The position numbers and the translations under genes are program-made. DNA of 64,000 nt from Myxococcales bacterium (GTDB taxonomy: Bacteria > Myxococcota_A > Polyangia > Haliangiales > Haliangiaceae): contig JAQBQE010000029.1 of the NCBI GenBank assembly GCA_028287135.1, positions 54,488 to 118,487 on the forward strand. The letters run 5' to 3'. The notes under the pieces are model-generated. The model was not told where the DNA came from. It searched no databases and worked only from the letters and a program-made list of their open reading frames with translations. Shown here one piece after another: positions 8,702-15,868 of the stretch (its first letter is position 1; every line of letters starts with the position of its first letter).

Positions 8702-9748
8702 TTACGACGCGGCTTCGACCGAGCGGCGCAGCTTTGCAAACTCGCCGTCGAAGAAGGTGTGGTACAGGCCCTGGTGGTAGGCGATGCCCGAGTAGACCTG
8801 GGCAGCATCCTCGGGGGTCTCGATCCGGCGACCGAGCTCCTGACGCACCGTGAACGCGTGCTTGTCCTTGTCGTACGGGGCGCCTTCGCCGTGCGAGACG
8901 AGGACCTCCATCTTGTCGTCGCCGATGCCGCGCTCGCGCAGGGCGAGCAGGGCGGCGCGGAGCTCGAGATACGAGTTCCACTCGACGCTGAAGATGCCGG
9001 TGAACGCCCACAACGAGTCGGGGTGGGTCACCGTGCGGAGGTTCCAGTTGAGCATCGCGCGCATCTCGACGTTGTCGACGGGCGCGTGCCAGTCGACGAT
9101 CTCGCCCCACTTCTTGATGTCGTTGGCGGTCTGCTGCGCATGCGCCTTGTCGAGATCACCACCGCCGAGCTCGTCGACGACGAGCACCGCGAGCTTGATG
9201 CAGTCGTGGAACTCCATCGGGAGCTGCACCAGCATGATGCTGCGGTGAACGGTGCGGATCCGGACCATGACGCTGTTCAGGTAGGCCAAGACGGCGGCCT
9301 TCTCCTGCTTCGGGCTCATCTTGGTCTCGGCGAGGTACTTGAACAGCGGGTGGTGCTGCACCGACCGCTTGCGGAACTCTTCCTCGACGAAGATCGCAGC
9401 CTCTTCACCGACCATCGGCTTGGGCAGCGTCAGCTGCGGAACGTTCTGCTCCTCGACGGCCCACACGATGTCGCGGATTCCGGCGGAGACGAGATCTCCG
9501 CGGAAGAACGGCCGGCGGCGGTCACTGACCTTGAGGCCAGATGTGACCTTGAACATGGGCAGCTCGAAGATCCCGTTCTGGATCAATCTCCAGGCGGTCT
9601 TGTCCTTGTCCTTGAACGCCAGCGTGGCGAGCTCGTGAGCCAACGGTGCGCGCTCAGCGAGAGCGCGCGCCTGGTCCACTGGATTGAGCGACGAAGGTGA
9701 AAACACCTTGTCAGCAAGCGCGGTCAACTCCTGCTCGGATCGAGTCAT
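8702..9748 (-). CDS. Heme-oxygenase-like diiron (HDO) family protein, variant metal site (HDO-1)
   Basis: A 348-residue all-helical protein; ATG 9748 is preferred because GGGAGGG lies 8-14 bases upstream, although the frame opens at 9781. It resembles the iron-containing redox enzyme/TENA-PqqC-like fold: VDELGGGDLDKAH (E193, H203), FSVEW (E256) and SHGEGAPYDKDKH (H286, H297). The E256-to-H286 distance of 30 equals that in the two HDO proteins across the divergent promoter, but the usual HxxxDxxH is interrupted by about four residues. HDO enzymes use O2 and a pair of irons (or Fe/Mn) for N-oxygenation, C-C cleavage or desaturation; the substrate here is unknown. It is the first gene of an operon with the propeller/PP2C sensor (17 bases apart). 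Confidence 0.7.
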   Translation of the reverse strand: MTRSEQELTALADKVFSPSSLNPVDQARALAERAPLAHELATLAFKDKDKTAWRLIQNGIFELPMFKVTSGLKVSDRRRPFFRGDLVSAGIRDIVWAVEEQNVPQLTLPKPMVGEEAAIFVEEEFRKRSVQHHPLFKYLAETKMSPKQEKAAVLAYLNSVMVRIRTVHRSIMLVQLPMEFHDCIKLAVLVVDELGGGDLDKAHAQQTANDIKKWGEIVDWHAPVDNVEMRAMLNWNLRTVTHPDSLWAFTGIFSVEWNSYLELRAALLALRERGIGDDKMEVLVSHGEGAPYDKDKHAFTVRQELGRRIETPEDAAQVYSGIAYHQGLYHTFFDGEFAKLRRSVEAAS

Positions 9749-9878
9749 GTACGGTCCCTCCCGTGACGACGAAGCTATCATGGTGTTCGCCCGCCTGTAG
9801 CCGCAGCTCGCGCTTTAGAGTGGAGAACAATCCGCCTACATTTTCTCCAACCCGCATTCACGTTACGATGTCTCGAGG
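9749..9878. promoter_or_regulatory. Divergent promoter region between HDO-1 and HDO-2
   Basis: A 130-base non-coding region separates the two outward-facing HDO transcription units. It contains the ribosome-binding site of HDO-1 (complement of about 9756-9762) and a locally AT-richer patch near 9835-9850 (ACATTTTCTCCAA). I cannot place -35/-10 boxes with confidence. Shared control of both arms is an inference from the geometry. Confidence 0.5.
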
Positions 9879-10862
9879 GTGGACTTGACTCCAATGCAGC
9901 TAGACCTAACCGAGCTCCGTCGCCAACTTTCCGACCCATGGGCTCTCGAGGATCCAGGCGCCGCAGGCATTGCCGGCGTCGCCAAGGACCTCGAGGCGCT
10001 TGCCCACCGTGCCTACATCGACGGCGACGAAGCCGCGAAACGGCAGGCGGAGGAGATCCTCTACTTCATCAACATCGACAGCTGCTTCGCGCCGCCGCTG
10101 CACTCCGTGGCCTCGGTGGCGTGGACCACGCTGATGCGCGTCAAGCTCGCGGCGATGCGCAGGGCGTTCGGCGGCTGCGAGCCGATCGAGGTCCCCGAGA
10201 TGACCCGCCGGCTCAAGGCGGCGGTCGCGCAATGGGGTGCCTACAACCACCCCCTGATGCAGACGCTGAAGACGCGCTCCGACGACATCGGCGCCTACCG
10301 GATCTGGGCGAAGAACTGGTTCGGCAGCTGCCTTGGCTTCTCGTCGCAGCTCGCCGCGCTCGTCCAGCGCACCCATGGCGAGGCCAAGAAGTGCGTGCTC
10401 GAGAACCTGACCGACGAGTTCGACGACAAGGTGACGCACGACGTCCTGCGCATCCGGTTCTACGAGAGCCTCGACCTCAAGTTCTCCGCCGCCGACGCGC
10501 TGAACGATCCGGATCGTGTGGTCGAGGCGACCGAGCTCCTCAACGCGCGCACCGGCCTGACGTTCTTGCGCGACCCGCTGTGGGCGCTCGGCTGCTTCTA
10601 CGGCGTCGAGGCGAACTGGCCGACCGAGTGCCGGATGCACGTCGAGATCAACAAGAGCCGCGGGCTCGATGATCACACGCTCGAGTACTGGACCGGTCAC
10701 GCCTTCGCGGACGACCACCACTCGGCAGAATGGCTCGAGGTCCTCGAGAACCTGTGCCGCACTCCCCGCGACTGTGCGGCGGCCGTCGACGGGGCCGTCA
10801 TCCAGTTGCGCCTACGCTGGCAGATGTACGACGCGATCGCCCGACGCATTGCGGCCCACTGA
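9879..10862 (+). CDS. Heme-oxygenase-like diiron (HDO) family protein with N-terminal extension (HDO-2)
   Basis: A 327-residue protein; GTG 9879 is taken as start, ATG 9894 is possible. The C-terminal ~230 residues carry an HDO ligand set: LTDEFDDKVTH (E180, H187), GVEANWP (E244) and HAFADDHH (H274, D278, H281 = HxxxDxxH). The spacing H-57-E-30-H-4-D-3-H is identical to that of HDO-3 next door, which supports homology beyond general fold. About 95 extra residues precede the core relative to HDO-3. The expected chemistry is O2-dependent oxidation by a dinuclear metal centre; the substrate is unknown. It lies 14 bases upstream of HDO-3, in one operon. Confidence 0.75.
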   Translation: MDLTPMQLDLTELRRQLSDPWALEDPGAAGIAGVAKDLEALAHRAYIDGDEAAKRQAEEILYFINIDSCFAPPLHSVASVAWTTLMRVKLAAMRRAFGGCEPIEVPEMTRRLKAAVAQWGAYNHPLMQTLKTRSDDIGAYRIWAKNWFGSCLGFSSQLAALVQRTHGEAKKCVLENLTDEFDDKVTHDVLRIRFYESLDLKFSAADALNDPDRVVEATELLNARTGLTFLRDPLWALGCFYGVEANWPTECRMHVEINKSRGLDDHTLEYWTGHAFADDHHSAEWLEVLENLCRTPRDCAAAVDGAVIQLRLRWQMYDAIARRIAAH

Positions 10863-10876
10863 CGAAGGAAGCTCCC

Positions 10877-11662
10877 ATGTCTGACACCCAACAATTCCTG
10901 AAGGACCTCAACGAGGAGGTGCGGAACCACCCCGCGGTGAACCACCACTTCCTCGAGACCGTGAGCACGCGCCCGTTCTCGAAAAAGGCGTGGCTCGGCG
11001 GGTTCGCGCAACAGCTCTATCCGCACGTGCACTTCTTCATTCCGTACATGGAGGAGATGCTGCTCAACACGTTCGACATGAATGCCAAGCTGATCGTCGC
11101 GAAGATTCTTCTCGACGAGTACGGCGAGGACGCGGCCGGCGCGAGCCATCCGGAGCTGTTCCGCCGCTTCGTCCGTGGCTGCGGTGGCGCGGAGGCGGAT
11201 GCCTCCCTGCTCACCACGCCACTCGACCAGGCGACGGTCGACCTGGTGCAGACGCACATGCGGCTGTGCCGCGACGAGCACTTCCTCGTCGGCATCGGCG
11301 CGATCGGCCAGGCGCACGAGTTCGCCATCGCATACCTGTTCCCGCCGATCCTGAAGGGCATGAAGCTCTCGGGCTTCACGAGCACCGAGACCGAGTTCTT
11401 CTCGCTGCACGTCGATCACGACGTGGAGCACTCGAAGATGCTCGAGGACACGATGATCAAGATGGCGATCAGCGACGAGGATCGGGCGATGATCCGGAAG
11501 GGTGCGCTCGCATCCCTGCAGGCTCGCGCTGACCTCTGGGCATCGATGGAGCGCCGGATGATCGGGATCGAGAACGGCGATGTGCCGCCGACCAGCAAGC
11601 AGACGCTGCTCGACATGACCAAACAGTTCAAGAACGTCCCCGACGCGTTCTGGCCGTCCTGA
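10877..11662 (+). CDS. Heme-oxygenase-like diiron (HDO) family protein, canonical ligand set (HDO-3)
   Basis: A 261-residue protein with a good ribosome-binding site (AAGGAAG) before ATG 10877. It is all-helical, of typical size for iron-containing redox enzymes of the HDO superfamily (relatives: CADD, UndA, the SznF central domain, PqqC/TENA fold). Likely metal ligands are E81 and H91 in DEYGEDAAGASHPELF, E148 in GQAHEFA, and H178/D182/H185 in HVDHDVEH. All six are present, so an active Fe2 or Fe/Mn site is expected. The N-terminal HPAVNHHF also fits the family. The product or substrate cannot be read from the sequence. It is followed by a strong hairpin at 11725-11751. Confidence 0.85.
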   Translation: MSDTQQFLKDLNEEVRNHPAVNHHFLETVSTRPFSKKAWLGGFAQQLYPHVHFFIPYMEEMLLNTFDMNAKLIVAKILLDEYGEDAAGASHPELFRRFVRGCGGAEADASLLTTPLDQATVDLVQTHMRLCRDEHFLVGIGAIGQAHEFAIAYLFPPILKGMKLSGFTSTETEFFSLHVDHDVEHSKMLEDTMIKMAISDEDRAMIRKGALASLQARADLWASMERRMIGIENGDVPPTSKQTLLDMTKQFKNVPDAFWPS

Positions 11663-11724
11663 CCTGACCGGCGGGTAGGCGGCCGCCCGTGGCTGCCCGC
11701 CGAAACGCTGCCGACCGAAACGCG

Positions 11725-11751
11725 AAAAGCGCCCTCCGAAGAGGCGCTTTT
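11725..11751. terminator. Bidirectional intrinsic terminator
   Basis: A perfect 9-bp stem (AAAAGCGCC/GGCGCTTTT) with a 9-base loop and A/T-rich outer ends. It sits between the convergent ends of HDO-3 and the lipoprotein gene, so it can terminate both. Confidence 0.85.
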
Positions 11752-11780
11752 GCTGCGTTCAGTGCGTCGAGGTCAGCAGC

Positions 11781-12761
11781 TCAGGGAGCGGCGGTCCACG
11801 GCGAGACGTAGCACCAGATCGAGATGAAATCGATCCGCTTGCGGTCGTGCGTGACGCCGTCCGTCAGCTCGCGGACCTGGTGCGAGAGGTGCGCGCGGGC
11901 CAGGAGGCCGGCGCCGCCGAGCGAGCGAGCGTGATTGACCATGTCGGCCGGGATCGTGATCGATCCATCGAGGCTGTCCTCGATGCAATCGACGACCGGG
12001 CCCATGCCCGGAACGATCAGCGCGGCGACCATGTTGAGCGCCGAGCCCGGCGGCTTGTTGGTGTTCGGGCCGGGGGTGTACGTGATGACGAGCGGTGTAT
12101 CCGCCTGCAGCTGAATCGGGGCGAGGCCCGGGGTGCCGAGCGTCCACGCGGACGGCATGTAGTGCGCGTCCTTGTGGACCTGCGCCGGCCACGCGTCCGA
12201 GCCGGTGAAGATCGCGTCGTACTGCGTGTCCCAGTTGCCGAAGTACGTCAAGCCCGCCGTCGAGCCGACGAAGAACTTCCACGTGCCGTCATGCGGGCGC
12301 GCCATGCCGTCGCGGTTCATGCCGCCGGTGGCCACGTTCGAGCCAGCCGGCATGTTCAGCTGCATGCCGCCACCGCTGTAGATGACCTGACCGACGTCGA
12401 GGTACTCGTGCGTCGTTCCCATGCCGAGCGGGAAGCGATCGTCCATGTCCATCTTGGTGCAGCCCGGGATCAACGGGAACTCGTAGCGCTTCGGGGTCTT
12501 CGACTTCCAGAAGAACGCCGTCGCGCGTGCCTGCTTGCGCGACACGGTCGGGTTCATCGGATCGTAGAACTCCTGGTACTCGATGCGGCTCTCGCCGCCC
12601 TCATCCCAGCTGAAGTCGGCGACGGGCGCCGCGTCGACAGGGGGAGAAGAATCGACCGGCCTGCCGTCGATCGGCGTGTTGGCATCGGGGGTGGCCTTGT
12701 CGTCGCCACAGGCGGCGAGCAGAGCGGGAACCAGAGCAAGCCAGGTGCTGAACAATCTCAT
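11781..12761 (-). CDS. Secreted lipoprotein of unknown function
   Basis: A 326-residue protein starting at ATG 12761 with a clear lipoprotein signal (LALVPALLAACGDD), followed by a low-complexity Pro/Asp linker to about residue 60. The folded part has many aromatic and Gly residues and two Cys, suggesting a beta-rich extracellular domain; HEYLDVG and MQLNMPAGSNVATGG may form a cupin-like or lyase-like sheet, but I recognise no family. The frame opens further upstream, yet that part is Pro/Trp-rich and not plausible. No catalytic motif is visible. Confidence 0.75.
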   Translation of the reverse strand: MRLFSTWLALVPALLAACGDDKATPDANTPIDGRPVDSSPPVDAAPVADFSWDEGGESRIEYQEFYDPMNPTVSRKQARATAFFWKSKTPKRYEFPLIPGCTKMDMDDRFPLGMGTTHEYLDVGQVIYSGGGMQLNMPAGSNVATGGMNRDGMARPHDGTWKFFVGSTAGLTYFGNWDTQYDAIFTGSDAWPAQVHKDAHYMPSAWTLGTPGLAPIQLQADTPLVITYTPGPNTNKPPGSALNMVAALIVPGMGPVVDCIEDSLDGSITIPADMVNHARSLGGAGLLARAHLSHQVRELTDGVTHDRKRIDFISIWCYVSPWTAAP

Positions 12762-12945
12762 TGAAGCCTCATCGCGGGTTGAGTTAAGGGAAGGCCCCCA
12801 CGGCCCCCAGGGGATAGCCCCCAGGGGACAGTACATCGGATGGTTCCGGCCACGCAAGCAAGCGGCAATGCGAGCGCGTCAGGTCGAGGGTTCGATCACA
12901 CGTGTGCTCGATGGTGCGTGTTATCGTCGGTGCGAGGGTGACGAC

Positions 12946-13398
12946 ATGTCGTATCGCGTCCGTCCGATTCGCTATCTGCGCCAGTGGCAACACCAGGACT
13001 GGCGACTCAAGGTTTACGGGATATCCGCAGCGGGAGACCGACCTTCCGATCCGATGATCGCAGCGGGCGAGCGACTCGCGATCGCGACGTTGCCGTCGGG
13101 CGCGACCGCCGACGGACGGCACGGCGTCGGGCTCCTCGGGATCCACGAGGGCGTGCACGCGTGCTTCGTGTTCGTCAGCTGGTGGGCCAAGATCTACGAG
13201 CTCAACCACTTCTTGTTTCGCGGGCCCAAGGGCAACCCAGACGAGCTCGCGCCCGTGCAAGCGGGTCTCGTCGGGTGCACGTGGGATCTCCGGGTCGTCG
13301 CGTTCGAGCGCGACGCCTGGATCAGCTCGATGAGCGGCCCTAGCGATGGACCGAATCTCGAGCAGTACCTGGCGGCGACGTTCAACGCGGATGTGTAG
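12946..13398 (+). CDS. Conserved-looking hypothetical protein
   Basis: A 150-residue cytoplasmic protein starting at ATG 12946. The first residues (YRVRPIRYLRQWQHQDWRLK) and the later GIHEGVHACFVFVSWWAKIY, HHFLF-like NHFLFRG and CTWDLRVVAFERDAW segments look like an alpha/beta fold with conserved Trp/His. I do not recognise it. It lies 26 bases upstream of the CoA-transferase in the same direction, so it may assist or accompany that enzyme. Codon use is like the neighbours. Confidence 0.7.
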   Translation: MSYRVRPIRYLRQWQHQDWRLKVYGISAAGDRPSDPMIAAGERLAIATLPSGATADGRHGVGLLGIHEGVHACFVFVSWWAKIYELNHFLFRGPKGNPDELAPVQAGLVGCTWDLRVVAFERDAWISSMSGPSDGPNLEQYLAATFNADV

Positions 13399-13424
13399 CG
13401 GTCCCCGCCTGCAAGGAGATCTTC

Positions 13425-14609
13425 GTGGCAGCACTTGATGGAATCGTCGTCCTCGATCTCACGCACGTCGTGGCGGGGCCGTTTTGCACGATGATGATGG
13501 GCGACCAGGGCGCGAACGTGATCAAGGTCGAGCGGCCGGGGAAGGGTGATCACATCCGGGCATGGCCACCTTCTTGGAACGGCACCGCGTCGGCGTTCCT
13601 GGCGCTCAACCGCAACAAGCGGAGCATCGCGATCGACTTCCAGCAGCCGCGCGGAGCGGACGTGGTGCGAGCGCTCGCCGCGAAGGCCGATGTCGTCGTC
13701 GAGAGCTTTCGTCCCGGTTCACTCGCCAAGCATGGCCTTGCGTACGAGCAGATCCGGGAGCTCAACCCTCGCGTCATCTACTGCAGCATCTCCGGCTACG
13801 GCCAGACCGGACCGCTGGCGGAGCTCGGTGGGTACGATCTGATCGCGCAAGCGTTCGGCGGGTTGATGAGCACGACGGGCCAGCCCGAAGGGCCGTCCGT
13901 GCGCGCGGGCTACTCGGTGGTCGACACGTTCGCCGGGATGTCCGCGTACGGCGCCGTGATGACCGCGCTGCTGCAGCGCGAGAGGACCGGCCAGGGTCAG
14001 TACGTGGAGACCTCGCTGCTCGACGCCGTCGTCGCGCAGATGAGCTATCACGCCACCGGCTACCTCGCGACGGGCAAGATCCCCGGCCGGCTCGGCACGG
14101 CGAGCCCGAGTCTCGTCCCGTATCAGCAGTTCCAGAGCGCGGATGCCGACTTCATCATGGGCTGTAACAACGACGTGTCGTGGCGGCGGCTGTGCACCGC
14201 GCTCGCGCGACCGGATCTCGCCACCGACCCACGATTCACCACGAATGCGGATCGGCTCCGTAACAAGGAGCTGCTGATCGGGATGCTCTCGGAGATCTTC
14301 CGCACGCAGAGTGCGACGCACTGGGTGACGCTGTTCAACGCGCACCAGGTGCCGAGCAGCCGGATCAACACGGTCGCCGACGTCGTCCACGACGAGCAGG
14401 TCGCTGCACGCGATCTGCTCCCCGCGATCCCGCATCCCGCGATCCCCGATCTGCGAGCTCCGGCTACACCGTTCAAGCTCGTCGGCGCATCCGCCGCCCC
14501 GATCAAGCCTCCGCCGGGACTCGGCGAGCACTCCGGGGCGATCCTCGAGGAGCTCGGCTTTTCGATCGAGGACGTCGAGGCACTGCGCAGTGCCGGTGTG
14601 GTTGGTTGA
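13425..14609 (+). CDS. Type III CoA-transferase (CaiB/BaiF family)
   Basis: A 394-residue protein, normal length for the family. GTG 13425 has AAGGAGAT upstream. The N-terminus (GIVVLDLTHVVAGPF...MMGDQGANVIKVERP) is the family signature, with an Asp near residue 169 (SLLDAVV) where the catalytic Asp of formyl-CoA transferase lies. The reaction is transfer of CoA between carboxylic acids; the donor and acceptor cannot be told from sequence (relatives act on carnitine, oxalate, bile acids, aromatic acids or methyl-branched acids). Neighbouring lipoproteins give no pathway clue; the hypothetical gene upstream may be in its operon. Confidence 0.92.
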   Translation: MAALDGIVVLDLTHVVAGPFCTMMMGDQGANVIKVERPGKGDHIRAWPPSWNGTASAFLALNRNKRSIAIDFQQPRGADVVRALAAKADVVVESFRPGSLAKHGLAYEQIRELNPRVIYCSISGYGQTGPLAELGGYDLIAQAFGGLMSTTGQPEGPSVRAGYSVVDTFAGMSAYGAVMTALLQRERTGQGQYVETSLLDAVVAQMSYHATGYLATGKIPGRLGTASPSLVPYQQFQSADADFIMGCNNDVSWRRLCTALARPDLATDPRFTTNADRLRNKELLIGMLSEIFRTQSATHWVTLFNAHQVPSSRINTVADVVHDEQVAARDLLPAIPHPAIPDLRAPATPFKLVGASAAPIKPPPGLGEHSGAILEELGFSIEDVEALRSAGVVG

Positions 14610-14683
14610 GACCCACACCCACCGACCCTGTGAGATCCGCACCCCCTTGCTCGACCCGCTGGATCCGTTACGCTCGTGGGCTG

Positions 14684-15301
14684 ATGAGGACTGAAAGCGC
14701 CGTGCGCTCGATCGGAGTGCTTGCCGTCGCGGTGATCCTGACGACCGGGTGCAGCGGGGACGATGGGAACGAGGCGATCGATGCGCAGAGCGAGGACGCC
14801 GCGCCGGACGCGCCGAAGGGCCCGTGCTGGCCCGTCGAGGGCACGACGCCCGGCGGATCGCTCGAGCTCGGGACCGGCGAGTTCGGCTTCGAGCCGATGC
14901 CGGATCCGCTGCAGGTGGTCTATGGCTCGCAGGGTGGATTCCACATGGTGGTCAACACCCGCGTCACCGGGATGCTCGCCGGCAATCCCAGCGACGTGAG
15001 TGACCCGAGCAATCCGCGGACCCGGTTTCGCGCGTTCTTCGTCGATACCGGCGTCTCCGTCAACGGTGCGGTGTGTCCGATCCGGCTCGCCTACAAGCCC
15101 TCGGCGGGATCGACGCACGAGCTCCTGGTCTCGTCGGCGATCCTGTTCGAGATCGGCTATCCGGAACACCTGATCTTCGGCCGCGAGATCCGGATCGAGG
15201 CCGAGGTCATCGACGCGGCCGGTACCTATGCGAGGGACGAGAAGACGATCCGGTGCGCTGCGCCCGACGGCTGGCAGACGATGGTCGACGCCGGCACCTG
15301 A
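14684..15301 (+). CDS. Lipoprotein, first copy of a tandem duplication
   Basis: A 205-residue lipoprotein beginning at ATG 14684 (signal ending VILTTGCSGDD). After an Asp/Ala-rich linker comes a ~150-residue domain starting TTPGGSLELGTGEFGFEPMP. The following gene repeats this domain almost identically. The domain has two or three Cys and a likely Ig-like beta-sandwich (FRAFFVDTG, CPIRLAYKP, IRIEAEVIDAAG), of unknown function. It overlaps the next gene by one base (TGATG at 15299-15303), so the pair is co-translated. Confidence 0.8.
   Translation: MRTESAVRSIGVLAVAVILTTGCSGDDGNEAIDAQSEDAAPDAPKGPCWPVEGTTPGGSLELGTGEFGFEPMPDPLQVVYGSQGGFHMVVNTRVTGMLAGNPSDVSDPSNPRTRFRAFFVDTGVSVNGAVCPIRLAYKPSAGSTHELLVSSAILFEIGYPEHLIFGREIRIEAEVIDAAGTYARDEKTIRCAAPDGWQTMVDAGT
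14843..15295 (+). repeat. Tandem gene duplication, unit 1 of 2
   Basis: A 453-base coding block that recurs without any gap at 15406-15858. The differences are scattered and mostly at third codon positions; the signal-peptide and linker parts outside the block are unrelated. This points to a recent duplication or ongoing gene conversion of the mature domain. Confidence 0.85.
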
Positions 15302-15864
15302 TGCACCTCGCCCGCCGGCTCCTCGCCCTGACCGTCGTCGTTGCGGGCTGTAGTGACCAGCCGGGGGCGCCTGACGCGCGCCCTCCGTGCTGGATTCCCG
15401 AGGCCACGACGCCCGGTGGATCGCTCGAGCTCGGCACCGGCGAGTTCGGCTTCGAACCGATGCCGGATCCGCTGCGCGTGGTCTACGGATCCCAGGGTGG
15501 TTTCCACATGGTGGTCAACACGCGCGTCACCGGGATGCTCGCTGGCAATCCCAGCGACGTGAATGATCCGGGCAATCCGCGAACGCGGTTTCGCGCGTTC
15601 TTCGTCGACACCGGCGTCAACGTCAACGGCGCGGAATGTCCGATCCGGCTCGCCTACAAGCCGTCGGCGGGATCGACCCAGGAGCTCCTGGTCTCGTCGG
15701 CGATCCTGTTCGAGATCGGCTATCCCGAACACCTGATCTTCGGCCGCGAGATCCGCATCGAGGCCGAGATCATCGACGCGGCCGGGACCTACGCGAGGGA
15801 CGAGAAGACGATCCGGTGCGCCGCGCCCGAGGGCTGGCAGTCGATGGTCGACGCCGGCGTCTGA
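15301..15864 (+). CDS. Lipoprotein, second copy of a tandem duplication
   Basis: A 187-residue lipoprotein from ATG 15301, with its own signal (LALTVVVAGCSDQ) and a shorter linker than the upstream copy. The mature domain differs from the upstream one at only about ten residues over some 150. Two proteins with the same mature domain but different anchors and linker lengths may form a hetero-oligomer or differ in expression. It ends 4 bases before the convergent TPR gene. Confidence 0.8.
   Translation: MHLARRLLALTVVVAGCSDQPGAPDARPPCWIPEATTPGGSLELGTGEFGFEPMPDPLRVVYGSQGGFHMVVNTRVTGMLAGNPSDVNDPGNPRTRFRAFFVDTGVNVNGAECPIRLAYKPSAGSTQELLVSSAILFEIGYPEHLIFGREIRIEAEIIDAAGTYARDEKTIRCAAPEGWQSMVDAGV
15406..15858 (+). 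repeat. Tandem gene duplication, unit 2 of 2
   Basis: Second 453-base copy, same length as unit 1 and collinear with it. Confidence 0.85.
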
Positions 15865-15868
15865 CGCG

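Noticed and set aside
8685..9110. N-terminal extension of the sensor gene reaching into HDO-1
   Set aside because: It is antisense-frame sequence within HDO-1 with an implausible Arg-rich composition; TTG 8684 gives a clean signal peptide and ribosome-binding site.
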